DNA from: Verrucomicrobiota bacterium | Lineage (GTDB): Bacteria; Verrucomicrobiota; Verrucomicrobiia; Verrucomicrobiales; Akkermansiaceae | Direction: 5' to 3' | Length of the DNA: 64,000 nucleotides | NCBI GenBank assembly: GCA_017301995.1 | Contig: JAFLEH010000016.1 | Span: forward strand, 85,988 to 149,987 | In this document: in pieces, positions 9,501 to 20,888 of the stretch | Position numbering within the stretch: position 1 is the first letter of the stretch | How the letters are laid out: every line of letters starts with the position of its first letter | The notes under the pieces: generated by a model | Told to the model about the DNA's origin: nothing | The model's database searches: none | What the model saw: the letters and a program-made list of their open reading frames with translations, nothing else | Program-made: the position numbers and the translations under genes

Positions 9501-10013
9501 GGAGAACTCGGCGTAGATGTCGAAACAATGGCCCACATCGCAGACGATGATGAAAGGCGGGCGACCCTCCGAGGCGGGCAGCAGGTGGATATAACGCTCC
9601 GCCTGCGAGTGGGCGCGGTCCAGCGACTTATCCCAGGTGGCGGAGCCGCGCTGGCCGTGGCCGAGGGATGTGTTGGCCGGCGTGGTGTCGAGGTCCGGAA
9701 GCAGCGGTTGGTCGGGATCCGACTTGTCGCGGCGCGGGTTCACGCCCTGCTTGGTTTCGAGGACGAAATGGGCGGATTTGTAAAGGTCGATCCAGTTGGG
9801 CGACGAGGTGCCATCGGGTTTCCGGCGCTCCACGCGGCGCTCGAAGGTGTAGGCGTTCAGCGCGTTTTCCGGCAAGGGCGCGGCGGGTTTCTCAAGCCCG
9901 AGCAGGTCGCAGAAATCGAGCAGGAAGTATTGCCCGGAGCCGCGCTCGTGGCCGCCGGAGTGGGACCACTTGGCAATAAACGCGTCAATGGCTTCGGGAG
10001 TGGGCTCGCGCAT
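6516..10013 (-). CDS. MmeI-like type IIL restriction-modification enzyme
   Basis: A single 1165-residue chain combining nuclease and N6-adenine methyltransferase. The N-terminal part matches the MmeI layout: FLLDFCDLLGL near residue 30, then a PD-ExK-like site with Asp76, Glu86 and Lys88 (WIDLYKSAHFVLETK). A helical connector follows. The methyltransferase has motif I DPACGSGNF (428-436) and motif IV NPPF (593-596). Residues after about 700 should hold the target-recognition domain, and the last part the C-terminal helical region. In this family one protein cuts unmodified DNA at a fixed distance from its site and methylates one strand for self-protection, so no partner gene is required. The start at 10013 is preferred over an upstream in-frame ATG. 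A heptamer-repeat run lies inside its 3' end. Confidence 0.85.
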   Translation of the reverse strand: MREPTPEAIDAFIAKWSHSGGHERGSGQYFLLDFCDLLGLEKPAAPLPENALNAYTFERRVERRKPDGTSSPNWIDLYKSAHFVLETKQGVNPRRDKSDPDQPLLPDLDTTPANTSLGHGQRGSATWDKSLDRAHSQAERYIHLLPASEGRPPFIIVCDVGHCFDIYAEFSGTGGQYEAFPTPRKRRIHLKDLHDPEIRELFRRIWTDPHSLDPSKHAAKVTRKVARTLADLAKSLEKDGHDPQVTAGFLQRCLFTMFAEDVELLPKNSFKNLLDKFRTDSSGLVTLLRALWREMSEGPAMSLVLQSKIPHFNGGLFKDATALPLRPDQIAYLIHAANQDWSAVEPAIFGTLLERALDSRERHKLGAHYTPRSYVERLVRPTLIDPLRAEWDAVKIAAAQLDDKGKAKEARAAVEAFHNKLAAVRVLDPACGSGNFLYVALELLKRLEAEVLDLFENLGGDRRLEMDKAIIRPTNFLGIELNPRAAAIAQLVLWIGYFQWHQRTTGKADTNDRPLLPKDNTIECRDAVLAYDGKIPRRDPGTGEILTIWDGRSTKQHPVTGREVPDESARTVLFDYVNPRRAEWPQADYIVGNPPFIGNKRMRDALGSGYVDALRNAWRSAKPNSWDFVMFWWHNAAEMVSAKKTAIFGLITTNSIHQSSNRVVLESAMGAKKGCHITYAIPDHPWVDSADGAAVRISMTVASSGLGTGHLQKVVNEVEEPDGEHIVTLTSETGTIGPDLKIGASTTEAIQLRSNDDVCFQGMNLVGEGFRIGNDEIEAMAYTIASLPPCVRPYQKGRELLQNGDCGWVLDCFGLTADQLAEHYPPVYQHLLVHVKPERDHNKRKSRKDRWWLFGEPVGKLRKALIGLDRYIATVETSKHKPFVFIPAATIPDHKLYAIASADAWLLGCLSAAPHQLWALRAGGRLGFGNDPTWTNTTTFKPFPFPALEEGPLKQRIRDLGERLDAHRKARQAAHPELTLTGIYNVLEKLRAGEALNDKEKKIHDQGLVTILKQIHDDLDQAVLEAYGWGDLAVETQDTRQEQAREELLGRLVALNHERAAEEKRGLVRWLRPEYQNPGHGGLAAPTSQDLPGTEADSSLETENLKLETLSWPQGLSEQVSAIRALLPANGPDPAALAGRFGKRTKARIQQIHEILETLRALGKM
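6693..6727. repeat. Heptamer-period repeat inside the MmeI-like gene
   Basis: The plus strand reads GAGTTTC, AAGTTTT, CAGTTTC, AAGTGAA, GAGTCGG in consecutive seven-base steps. On the coding strand this gives the low-complexity peptide LETENLKLET near the C-terminus of the restriction enzyme. It appears to be the coding counterpart of the heptamer arrays found between genes elsewhere in the window. Confidence 0.6.
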
Positions 10014-10190
10014 GGAGTTAGAATGGACGCAAAAGCCCCGCGGTGTCAATGCGGGAGGTGGTGGGGCCATCTTTTGCTCTCAATTTGTGATTTTTTTAAT
10101 CTGTCACCTTATCTTTGCCTCCTGCGGATTTCCGGGCAAGGGCGTCTTCCAATTTGCGGGAGTGCGATTGTTTTCCCGTTCCTTGGGCGT

Positions 10191-12749
10191 ATGGCTCGGC
10201 AGATGAATCCGCTAACATCACTCCGATATGGAATCGCCGCCTGGATACTGGCGCTGCGGCTCGCCTCCGCGGGCGACGCGGTTCCGCCTTCCGGCGAGGT
10301 GGCGTGCGATCTTCCGCGCATGCATGACAAGATCCGGAGTCTTCCCTATCCGCGGTCCGGGCATGAGGTCTATCTGAATCCCCCTCCGCTGATTGTCCCC
10401 GGCAAACCGGGCGGCGGCGGTATTTTGCGGTTCGCGCTTTCCCGCGATCCGGCGTTTCCCCCGGATGCAACGACTCTATCCGATGGCAGGCCGTGGACCA
10501 TGTTCAACATCCATCGCGCGCTGGAACCCGGCGTGTGGCATTGGCGGCACCAGTGGACGGTTGACGGCAAAGCACAGGCATGGAGTGAGGCCCAGCGGTT
10601 TGAGATCGCGGAGAATCTTGCCCGCTACAATCCGCCGGCAGCGGCGGTTTTTCTCAAGGGGGTGCCCTCCGGCCATCCCCGCACGATGCCCTATCTCCGC
10701 GGACTCGCCGCGTCCTCGGACCGTGCTTCGCCATCGGAACATGCCGAGTTCCGGTCGTTTCAGGACCGGTTGAAAGGCGCGCTGGCGACCGCCCGGCTTG
10801 CGGAAGCCGCCGCCGACCTCGATTCGCTGACGATCGATCAGGCGGCCCTGCAGATCGAGCAGCTTTCCAAGGCCTGGATTCTAACGAACGATGCCGCCTG
10901 CCTGAGCGCGATCGCGGCGCTCGCGGCGCATCTCGCGCGTTTCGACGATGCAAGGGTCGAACGCGGCGGGGATTTCTGCCGCTCCGACTGGGCGGATGGC
11001 ATCGCCCTGGCGCTCGACTATTGCGGAGACCGTTTGTCCGAGGAGGTCCGGGGAATCTATCACAAACGCCTGACCGCGCTGATGGAGCGGGAGTTTCGCA
11101 AACACGCGGGAGCCGAGGAATGCCACATCTACGACAATCATTTCTGGCAACACTGCATCCGCCAGATCCTGCGTGCCAATCTGGTCCTGTTCGATGGCTC
11201 GCCGGAAGCGGCGCGGCGTTTGGAATATTACTATGAACTTTGGGTCGCGCGCGGCCCGGCGACCGGGTTCAACCTTGGCGGAAATTCCTTCTACGGAACT
11301 GCATACGCCAATGCCGAGGTTCTAACGCTGTTTGATGTTCCGACAACCCTGGGCGCCTACTCCGGGTTCGACTTCTATTCGCATCCCTGGTTTCGTGAGG
11401 CGGGAAAAGGCCTCTTTTACACATGGCCGCCGGATTCCCTTTCGGACGGCTTCGGCGATGGGCACGAGAACACCCCGCGGCCGTTCCGGGCCCGTGTGGC
11501 ATTCGCCGATTTTCTCGCCCGCGAGCACAAGGTGCCGCTCGCGAACTGGTATGTGAGCGAATGCGAGGCCACCGGGAGCAACATGAGATCCGACTTTCTG
11601 CTCAGGGAATACCGCATGTTGCGTGGTCGCGTGTCCGAACCGCCCACGCCTCCGGTCATGGACAACGCCGCGTTCTTTCAGGATACCGGCGAGGCGGTTT
11701 TCTTCGATGATGTCCGGCGTTCTCCCTCGCGGATTTCCGTTTCCTTTCTATCAAACCCGTTCGGTTCGGGGAGCCACACTCATGCCCATCAGAACGCGTT
11801 CAATCTCCACTGCGGCGGCAAACCGGTGTTCCGCGCGGCGGGGCATTACTTCAATTTCTGCGATCCGCACAACCTGATGTCCTACCGTCACACGCGGGCG
11901 TCCAACTCGATCCTCGTCGATGGCATCGGCCAACCGTTCTCGCCGGATGGCTACGGCTGGATTGCGCGGTTCTCCGATAGTGAGCGGATCGCTTACTCCC
12001 TCGGCGACGCCTCCAACGCCTATCGGGGACCCAGCGGTGATCCGATGTGGATCGATAATTTCCGCAAGGCCGCGATCGCCCAAACCCCGGAGAACGGCTT
12101 CGGGGCCACTCCGCTGAAACGCTTCCGCCGCCATCTGGCGCTGCTGCGTCCGTCCACATTGGTGATCTATGACGAACTCGAAGCCGCGCGCCCCGTGCGC
12201 TTCGAGTGGCTGTTGCACAGCCCGCTGGAAATGAAACCCACCGGCGACGGCCTAACCGTCTCCGACGGAACCAACAATTTCAAGGCGCGCCTGGCGCAGG
12301 CTTCGGGCGGTCCTTTGCGTTCCGCCGTCACCACCGGCTACCGGGTTCCGCCGGATGTTTCCATCGCCCGCCGCAAACCGACCGAGCCGATCCCCGAAGT
12401 CTGGAATTTCACCGCTTCCACCGACCGCCTCGCCACCGTCCGCGTTCTAACCGTGATTGCGTTGTCGCGCGGCGATGCCGAACCCGATCTGGTGATGGAG
12501 TCGTCCGCAGGCCGGGTGAAATCAGGCGATTGGATCATCGATGCGGACCTCGATCCCGCACATCCGGCCGCGTTGTCCGTTCGCTCGGCCCAAGGCGATG
12601 CCGAGCTGGCTTACGGCCGTCCGCTCCTATCCGAACCGGACTCCGCCAAGCCATCGGCGTTTCCACGATCCACCCGGATCATCGACCGGAAACAGGGTCG
12701 CCCCTATCAGGCGGAGCTGGCGGACCAACTGCCGCGCCATTCCTACTGA
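10191..12749 (+). CDS. DUF4962 / heparinase II-III-like polysaccharide lyase
   Basis: An exported protein of 852 residues (848 if the second ATG at 10203 is used). A hydrophobic signal segment (GIAAWILALRLASA) is followed by a DUF4962 region with a beta-sandwich-like part that reads FALSRDP and WHWRHQWTVDGK. A helical toroid-like domain comes next (EECHIYDNHFWQH, GFNLGGNSFYGTA), and a heparinase II/III-type beta-rich C-terminal half last (GSHTHAHQNAF, with His residues). This architecture is found in bacterial lyases for acidic polysaccharides; the substrate is not known here. A far longer reading frame covers it, but the part before 10191 is antisense to the restriction gene and is not coding. 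Confidence 0.75.
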   Translation: MARQMNPLTSLRYGIAAWILALRLASAGDAVPPSGEVACDLPRMHDKIRSLPYPRSGHEVYLNPPPLIVPGKPGGGGILRFALSRDPAFPPDATTLSDGRPWTMFNIHRALEPGVWHWRHQWTVDGKAQAWSEAQRFEIAENLARYNPPAAAVFLKGVPSGHPRTMPYLRGLAASSDRASPSEHAEFRSFQDRLKGALATARLAEAAADLDSLTIDQAALQIEQLSKAWILTNDAACLSAIAALAAHLARFDDARVERGGDFCRSDWADGIALALDYCGDRLSEEVRGIYHKRLTALMEREFRKHAGAEECHIYDNHFWQHCIRQILRANLVLFDGSPEAARRLEYYYELWVARGPATGFNLGGNSFYGTAYANAEVLTLFDVPTTLGAYSGFDFYSHPWFREAGKGLFYTWPPDSLSDGFGDGHENTPRPFRARVAFADFLAREHKVPLANWYVSECEATGSNMRSDFLLREYRMLRGRVSEPPTPPVMDNAAFFQDTGEAVFFDDVRRSPSRISVSFLSNPFGSGSHTHAHQNAFNLHCGGKPVFRAAGHYFNFCDPHNLMSYRHTRASNSILVDGIGQPFSPDGYGWIARFSDSERIAYSLGDASNAYRGPSGDPMWIDNFRKAAIAQTPENGFGATPLKRFRRHLALLRPSTLVIYDELEAARPVRFEWLLHSPLEMKPTGDGLTVSDGTNNFKARLAQASGGPLRSAVTTGYRVPPDVSIARRKPTEPIPEVWNFTASTDRLATVRVLTVIALSRGDAEPDLVMESSAGRVKSGDWIIDADLDPAHPAALSVRSAQGDAELAYGRPLLSEPDSAKPSAFPRSTRIIDRKQGRPYQAELADQLPRHSY

Positions 12750-12852
12750 CGGAAGCCGATTCCGGATCCACTCGGAACGGCTGACATCCCCACGGCTCGT
12801 TTGATCGGATAGACCAAGGCCCGAAGCTCCTTCCGGAGCGCCCCGAAAACGA

Positions 12853-12884
12853 AACAGGCCCCGGCGCGGGGGCCGGGACCTGTT
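12853..12884 (-). terminator. Terminator hairpin after hppA
   Basis: A 13-bp stem (12853-12865 with 12872-12884, one G-T pair) lies 32 bases past the hppA stop. On the minus strand it is followed by a T-rich run (TTTCGTTTT). It sits in the convergent gap between hppA and the DUF4962 gene and may stop both transcripts. Confidence 0.75.
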
Positions 12885-12915
12885 CGAGTTTGGGTTTGGG
12901 AGTGTTAGGGACGGT

Positions 12916-15417
<2,502 letters not shown>

Positions 15418-15594
15418 AGGCGCGCTAACTCTGCCGCAGTCCTTTGTACCTTGCCAATGCGCATTCTCTGAAAAACCGCTCATATTTCGCGATTCCGGGC
15501 ATTCTCCGCAAATCCTCGGCCGAAAAATCACGGATTTTCCCAAGAATTTCCATTTTCCGCAGATCCTGCCACCCGAAAACGGCCTCGACCCCCC

Positions 15595-16827
15595 TCAATC
15601 CGCCGCACTCGCGATCTCCTCTCCCTTTCTTCCCTGATAGAACAGCCAAAACAGCACAAAACACAGCGCGATCATCACTCCCAGCACTGTCCAGAACACA
15701 TCCCAGCCGCAGCCGTCCGCCGTCACGCAATGGATCCGCAGCCATCCGCACAACCACGATCCCACCAATGGTCCCAACCCGCTGGAAACCATGACCAACA
15801 GCCCCTGCGCCTGTCCCTTGAGCCCCGGGTCCACCCGCCTATCGAGAAACACCTGCGCCGTGATGAAATAGAATGTATAACAAATCCCGTGCAGCGCCAC
15901 CCCCGCGATGTGCCAGCCGATCACGCCATTCACGCCCGACACCGCGCTCATCCAGAAACGCAGCGCCGATACGCCCAACGCCCACAGCAGCACCGTCTTC
16001 ACCCGGTAGCGCGCCATCACCCAGCCCACCGCCACCATCGCGCCGATCTCCAGCACCTGGGCCACCGTCATCGTTCCCGTGGGATGTTCGTCGCCTAACA
16101 CTTTCAGAAACTCCGGCCCATACATGTAGAGCGCGGACAAGGGGATGGAAAACAGCATCGTCACCGTGAAGAACACGCAGGGGTCCCGTTGTTTCAGCAG
16201 TTGGAACGCATCCAGCCCCAGCCGACTGCGCCAGGATCCGGCGCTGCCCAGCGGCGGCGTGTGGGGTAGCAGAAAACCCAACAATCCGCCCGCCAGCCGC
16301 ACCACCGCCGAGATTTGACCGGCCCACGGGCTGTTGTCCACCGCCAGCACATAACCGCACAACAACCCGGCCGCCACCCAACCGACCGTGGCCCCCACCC
16401 TAACCAACGGGAAATTCCGCTCGCCATGCTCCAGATGGGTCAGCGAAATCGTCGCCAAAAGCCCCCATCCCGGCCCTGCGAACAGCGAATAGCCGCCTAG
16501 CAAAACAATGAACCACAGCGGATGCCACCCGGCCTCCAGCGCGCCAAACGCCGCCGCCAGAAACCCGGCGCACACCACCGCCGACCACGCGAACAGCCGG
16601 TCCGCCGACATCCGCTGGTCCGCCAGCGCCCCACCTAACAGCGGTGACACCAGCGAGCACAACGGCGGCACCATGAACGCCGCCGGCACCCAGCCGCCGA
16701 GCCCGCGCGCGTTGAGGATGTTCGTCAGCGCCGGCACCCAGAACCCCGGCGTCATCCCGTGCAGGAAAAACACCACCCACAACACGGTGAAAACCGTGCC
16801 CTGCCCGCCATTCCTGATCGCTCCCAT
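15595..16827 (-). CDS. MFS transporter, nucleoside-H+ symporter-like
   Basis: A 410-residue inner-membrane protein with about 12 predicted membrane segments. The overall pattern (FFLHGMTPGFWVPALTNIL near the start, PLLGGALADQR between helices 2 and 3, and the layout of the second half) resembles the nucleoside-proton symporter and 3-phenylpropionate-type MFS subfamily. The substrate is not deducible. The longest frame begins with GTG at 16878; the ATG at 16827 is preferred. It lies 177 bases upstream of hppA on the same strand and is divergent from the TPR gene. Confidence 0.75.
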   Translation of the reverse strand: MGAIRNGGQGTVFTVLWVVFFLHGMTPGFWVPALTNILNARGLGGWVPAAFMVPPLCSLVSPLLGGALADQRMSADRLFAWSAVVCAGFLAAAFGALEAGWHPLWFIVLLGGYSLFAGPGWGLLATISLTHLEHGERNFPLVRVGATVGWVAAGLLCGYVLAVDNSPWAGQISAVVRLAGGLLGFLLPHTPPLGSAGSWRSRLGLDAFQLLKQRDPCVFFTVTMLFSIPLSALYMYGPEFLKVLGDEHPTGTMTVAQVLEIGAMVAVGWVMARYRVKTVLLWALGVSALRFWMSAVSGVNGVIGWHIAGVALHGICYTFYFITAQVFLDRRVDPGLKGQAQGLLVMVSSGLGPLVGSWLCGWLRIHCVTADGCGWDVFWTVLGVMIALCFVLFWLFYQGRKGEEIASAAD

Positions 16828-17031
16828 CCGCACCCGCCCGCTATACCGCCGCCCAGCCCCACCGCAAAGCCCGATCACACGCCAACCGGAGAATTTACCA
16901 AGGCGACTTCCATCGCGGCGATGGTCCGCTGAGGTGGCATCTTCGGAAAATCATCAAAATGCGTTTGCCACCGCATGGTCGGTTCATCGGGACTTGCGCG
17001 GGGAGGAAATAACCGGTAGAGCTGAGGCACC

Positions 17032-18426
17032 TTGTCGCCGCACCTTTTCCACGCGCTCACGCTGCTCTCCATGAACCGCCCCAAGGAGGCGGAGCAGGCG
17101 GCGCGCCTCCATTTGGCTGGAGAAATGGATGACCCCGTCGCCTGGCAGGTGCTCGCCAGGACACTCACGGAACAGCGCAAACACCGCCAGGCCATCGATG
17201 CCGCCCGGCAGTCGGTCACGCTGGATCCGGAGGACGGCGACGCCCACTTCATGCTCGCCCGCGTCCTGATAGAGGCCGACAAGCCCCGTGATGCCCGCGT
17301 TTCCATCCAAGCCGCCATCGCCATCGATCCGGAGGACGCGAACCACCACGGGCTGCTGGCCCGCGTCGAAATGGAGGACGACCGCTATCGGGAAGCGGCC
17401 GACGCGGCGGCACGGGGGCTCGGCCATGATCCGGAGAACGAGCTTTGCCGGTTCTATCTGGGCATGGCAAAGAGCCGGCTGGGTGACCACGAGGCCGCGG
17501 ATTCGGAAATCGCCCGTCTGCTGGCGGGCGACCCCGAGGACGCGGAAAACCACGTCGCGCGGGGATTCGCGTTGTTGGCCAGAGGAAGCCATGCGGAAGC
17601 GAAGCGGCATTTTCTCGAAGCGCTGAGGATCGACGCGGAGAACGAGGGAGCGAGGGAGGGCTTGGTGCAGGCGCTGAAATTCCGGAGTTTCCTGTATGGG
17701 GCGTATATGCGGATGATGTTATATGTTTCCCGTTTCGGATGGAAGGGTTTCTGGGGGCTGGGGCTGTTGTTTCTGCTCGCCCCTCAAGCGCTCAAATGGG
17801 GGCGCGGCTATCCGTGGCTGTATGTGGCGTGCTCGCTGGGCCTTGTCTTCCTGTGGGCCGCCATGATGCTGATCGTGGCCCATCAGCCGCTGACAACGCT
17901 CGGGCTTTTGCTGGACAGGGAGGGCCGGCATGCGGTTCCGCAAAATGAGAGAAAGGCCGCGCTGTGGTGCCTGCCGGTGCTGGCATTCGCGGTCGCCGCG
18001 ATTCTGTTCTGGCTTTGGCGCACGCCTACGGCGTTTCCCCGCTTCGCGTTCCTGCTGCTGGTATCCTGCGGCCTGATCGTGGAGACCTACGAAACGGTAT
18101 CGCCGTGGGTGCGCAAGCGCATGGCGGCCATCACCATCGGTTTTTTCATGCTGCTGGGGGCCACGTGGGGCTTCGAGGTGTACGCCACACTCCGCCTGGC
18201 CGCGCACGTCAGGGATGTCGTTGCCAGCGAGGTGCCTAACACCAGCGGCCTCGCCCGGGAAGAACGGGCGAAAGCCATCGTGGGCAAGTTGAAGGATTCG
18301 GTCACCGGTGATTACTCCCGCTGGCGGAAATGGGTGATCCAGTCCCAGTTGGCCCTGCTGATCGTGGCGTTATTCCACGACAACATCCGGGCCGCGCTCG
18401 AACGGCGGGCACCGGATCCCGACTGA
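17032..18426 (+). CDS. TPR-repeat membrane protein
   Basis: A 464-residue protein. The first 215 residues hold about six tetratricopeptide repeats (for example QAIDAARQSVTLDPED and EAADAAARGLGHDPE). The rest has about six hydrophobic segments and ends with a short cytoplasmic tail. TPRs bind protein partners; the membrane part has no motif I recognise. The start is a TTG at 17032 with GAGG four bases upstream. It is favoured over the ATG at 17071 because the first repeat already begins at residue 4. Confidence 0.75.
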   Translation: MSPHLFHALTLLSMNRPKEAEQAARLHLAGEMDDPVAWQVLARTLTEQRKHRQAIDAARQSVTLDPEDGDAHFMLARVLIEADKPRDARVSIQAAIAIDPEDANHHGLLARVEMEDDRYREAADAAARGLGHDPENELCRFYLGMAKSRLGDHEAADSEIARLLAGDPEDAENHVARGFALLARGSHAEAKRHFLEALRIDAENEGAREGLVQALKFRSFLYGAYMRMMLYVSRFGWKGFWGLGLLFLLAPQALKWGRGYPWLYVACSLGLVFLWAAMMLIVAHQPLTTLGLLLDREGRHAVPQNERKAALWCLPVLAFAVAAILFWLWRTPTAFPRFAFLLLVSCGLIVETYETVSPWVRKRMAAITIGFFMLLGATWGFEVYATLRLAAHVRDVVASEVPNTSGLAREERAKAIVGKLKDSVTGDYSRWRKWVIQSQLALLIVALFHDNIRAALERRAPDPD

Positions 18427-18549
18427 CCACCTAACACCCCAGGAACCGGAGTCCGCCCGCCTCGCCCATCCGGGCGTGAGACGGCCCTTCAGCCAACAGA
18501 TCCCTCTCCGGCCATGGCGGATCGGTTTCCACTCCTGCCCTCCAACCGC

Positions 18550-19440
18550 TCACGCCTCCGCCCATTGGTCGCGGAGGAGTTTGGCGGCGGCGGGGATCGC
18601 CTTGGCGCGGTCGCCTTTGCATCCGCATTCCAAACTGATATAATTCTGATAGCCGATCCATTTCAGGCCTTTCATGCCGTCCACATAGTTGTCGCCCTCG
18701 TCCTCACCGGGCACCTTGCGTTCCTTGCGGCTCGCGCAATGGACGTGGTGCAGATAGGATCCCGCGGAAACGAATGCCGCGAAGTCGCTGGTTTCCTCCC
18801 AGGTCATGTGCCAGAAATCGCCCATCACACCGACGCCGGGATGGTTCACATCGCGGCAGATCGCCGCGGCATCGGCCACCTGGCGGAGGAAGTGGCATTC
18901 CTGGCGGTTGAGCGGCTCCAACAGAATGCGTGTGCCGGCCGCCTGGGCGTGCGCGCCGAGATCGCCTAGCAGTTTCACCAGCAGTTCGCGGCCCTCCTGG
19001 TGGCCGAGCTTGGTCTGATTGTGAAACGCGGGCACCACGATCATTCCGGTGGACCCCAGCGCGCCGGCGGCGGTTAGAATCTCCTTGATCGTGTCCACCG
19101 CCTGCTTGCGGGAGTTTTCATCATCGGAAATCAGCACGCCCTGAAACCCGGCGCAGATCGCGCTGACCTTGATTTTCCGGCCTTCGAGGGCCTTTTTGAA
19201 CTCGTCCACGCGCCCCGGCAATCCGCGCCCGCCGGGCTCGATTCCCTCGAAGCCGTTGGCCTCCAGAAAATCGAGTTTTTCGACCAGATTCCGGCCCGGT
19301 GCCACGCCCTCCTGGCAGGAGAGACGCAAAACGGCCTTGGGTTTGTCACCGGATGGGGCGGCGGCGGACACTCCTGGAAGCGCCGCGGCCGCGGCTCCGG
19401 CGGCCGAAAGTCCGAGAAACGAACGACGGGATGTGATCAT
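18550..19440 (-). CDS. Exported TIM-barrel sugar isomerase / hydroxypyruvate isomerase-like
   Basis: A 296-residue protein with a Tat signal (RRSFLGLSAAGAAAAALPG). The mature part is an AP endonuclease family 2 / xylose isomerase-like TIM barrel: GFEGIEPGGRGLPG, MIVVPAFHNQT, ILLEPLNRQECHFL, MGDFWHM and a final ECGCKGDR. Metal-binding Glu, Asp and His residues occur in those segments as in the family. It probably isomerises a sugar or keto acid in the periplasm. It lies 36 bases downstream of a Tat-exported Gfo/Idh oxidoreductase, a pairing that suggests oxidation and isomerisation of one carbohydrate. Confidence 0.83.
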   Translation of the reverse strand: MITSRRSFLGLSAAGAAAAALPGVSAAAPSGDKPKAVLRLSCQEGVAPGRNLVEKLDFLEANGFEGIEPGGRGLPGRVDEFKKALEGRKIKVSAICAGFQGVLISDDENSRKQAVDTIKEILTAAGALGSTGMIVVPAFHNQTKLGHQEGRELLVKLLGDLGAHAQAAGTRILLEPLNRQECHFLRQVADAAAICRDVNHPGVGVMGDFWHMTWEETSDFAAFVSAGSYLHHVHCASRKERKVPGEDEGDNYVDGMKGLKWIGYQNYISLECGCKGDRAKAIPAAAKLLRDQWAEA

Positions 19441-19476
19441 GGCGGGTCGTGGTTGGATGATCGGTTGCCTGACGGA

Positions 19477-20739
19477 TCAATGGCCCGGCACGGGCGGCAC
19501 CTCGGCGGGCATCTTGACGCTGCCGGACTCGAAATCGAGCGCGGTCGGCGTGCAGGTGAGATTGAAATACGGCGATTTGGCGTCCTCCAACAAATCGCGG
19601 GTGCGGACAATGTCGCCGGTGTAGGCGGAAATCCGGCCCATGATGGCCACCAGCGTGGATTCGGCGATGGACTTCGCCTCGTTGAGCGGCTTGCCGGCCA
19701 TCACGCTGCGGATCATGTCGATGTGCTCCTGCACCTGGCCGTTGTCGTGATCCACCTTGATTTCGGCGATCTGGACCTGTTTGCCGGTCAGTTTGCCGCC
19801 GCCGTAGCAGTTGCCTTCGGTGCCGGTGAAGAACTCGCCGACCCCCTGATAGGTTCCGGAAATCTGACGGCATTGGCTATGGATGTGGACGCCGTCGCCG
19901 AAGTCGAGATCGATGCTGAAGAAGTCGAACATATTCCCCGTTTCGCGGCGAGCGCGGCCGCCGAATCCGATCGCGGATACCGGCAGTTTGCCGAGGAACC
20001 ACACGGCGACGTCGAGGTTGTGGACGTGCTGTTCCACGATATGGTCGCCGGACATTTCGGTGAAATTGAGCCAGTTGCGGGCCATGTAGGACGCCTCGGA
20101 TTCACCGGCGTTGCGTTTTTTGATCCACGGCACGGTGCCGTTCCACTGGACCACGCCGCCCTTGATCTGGCCGATCGCGCCGGCCTCGATGAGCGCCTTG
20201 TTGCGGAGATATCCCGCCTGGTGGCGGCGCTGGGTGCCGGCGACGATGGCCAATCCCTTGGCCTTGGCCTTTTCGCCAGTGGCGATGACGGCGCGGACGC
20301 CCACCGGGTCCACGGCCACGGGTTTTTCGATGAAACAATGTTTGCCCGCTTCCACCGCTGCATCCAGATGCAGAGGCCGGAATGCCGGCGGCGTGGCATT
20401 CAGGACGAAATCGCAGTCGGTGGCGATGACCTTCTTGTAGGCGTCGAACCCGCCGAAGCAGCGCTCGGCCGGCACGCCATTGCCCTTGCCCACGCCTTCG
20501 GCCGCCTCCTTGAACGCGTCGCCGGTGGCGGTCACCTCCACCTCAATGCCCAGCACCGAGCACGCCTGTTTGAAATCGCCCAGCGCGCCACGGCCGCGGC
20601 CACCGCAGCCGATGAGGCCCACTTTGACCTTTTTGGTGTCCTGGTTGATCGTGCCCGCGAACAAGGGCGCGGCCGCCATTCCGGCTCCGATCAGGGTGCT
20701 GGTTCCGAGAAACGAACGACGATTGATGCTGCTATTCAT
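19477..20739 (-). CDS. Tat-exported Gfo/Idh/MocA-family oxidoreductase
   Basis: A 420-residue protein with a Tat signal peptide (NRRSFLGTSTLIGAGMAAA). The Rossmann motif GLIGCGGRGRGAL (about residues 40-52) binds NAD(P), and EKPVAVDP carries the catalytic Lys seen in the family. The C-terminal half is the usual beta-sheet substrate domain. It should oxidise or rearrange a sugar with a tightly bound nucleotide. The longest frame runs 64 codons further upstream, but the ATG at 20739 begins the Tat signal. It forms a two-gene unit with the isomerase and is divergent from the ThuA-ankyrin gene. Confidence 0.9.
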   Translation of the reverse strand: MNSSINRRSFLGTSTLIGAGMAAAPLFAGTINQDTKKVKVGLIGCGGRGRGALGDFKQACSVLGIEVEVTATGDAFKEAAEGVGKGNGVPAERCFGGFDAYKKVIATDCDFVLNATPPAFRPLHLDAAVEAGKHCFIEKPVAVDPVGVRAVIATGEKAKAKGLAIVAGTQRRHQAGYLRNKALIEAGAIGQIKGGVVQWNGTVPWIKKRNAGESEASYMARNWLNFTEMSGDHIVEQHVHNLDVAVWFLGKLPVSAIGFGGRARRETGNMFDFFSIDLDFGDGVHIHSQCRQISGTYQGVGEFFTGTEGNCYGGGKLTGKQVQIAEIKVDHDNGQVQEHIDMIRSVMAGKPLNEAKSIAESTLVAIMGRISAYTGDIVRTRDLLEDAKSPYFNLTCTPTALDFESGSVKMPAEVPPVPGH

Positions 20740-20888
20740 CTGGTGTGGGTGGTTTGGAGGATTGGTATGCCCCGGCATCTTCCGGGTGGAGCCACCCATA
20801 CAACCCTTGCGGACCGCTTCTTTCAAACCCCGACAAAATCCGCCGCCGCCGCAACATTTCCCCGCATCCGTCCGTATTTCCGCCCCGC

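Noticed and set aside
6177..10013. A multi-gene defence island around the MmeI-like enzyme
   Set aside because: The two neighbouring unknown proteins show no nuclease, helicase or toxin motif, and MmeI-type enzymes act alone.
8343..12749. Single open frame of 1468 codons on the plus strand
   Set aside because: The first 1850 bases are antisense to the methyltransferase gene, whose motifs are unmistakable. Only the part from about 10191 is coding.
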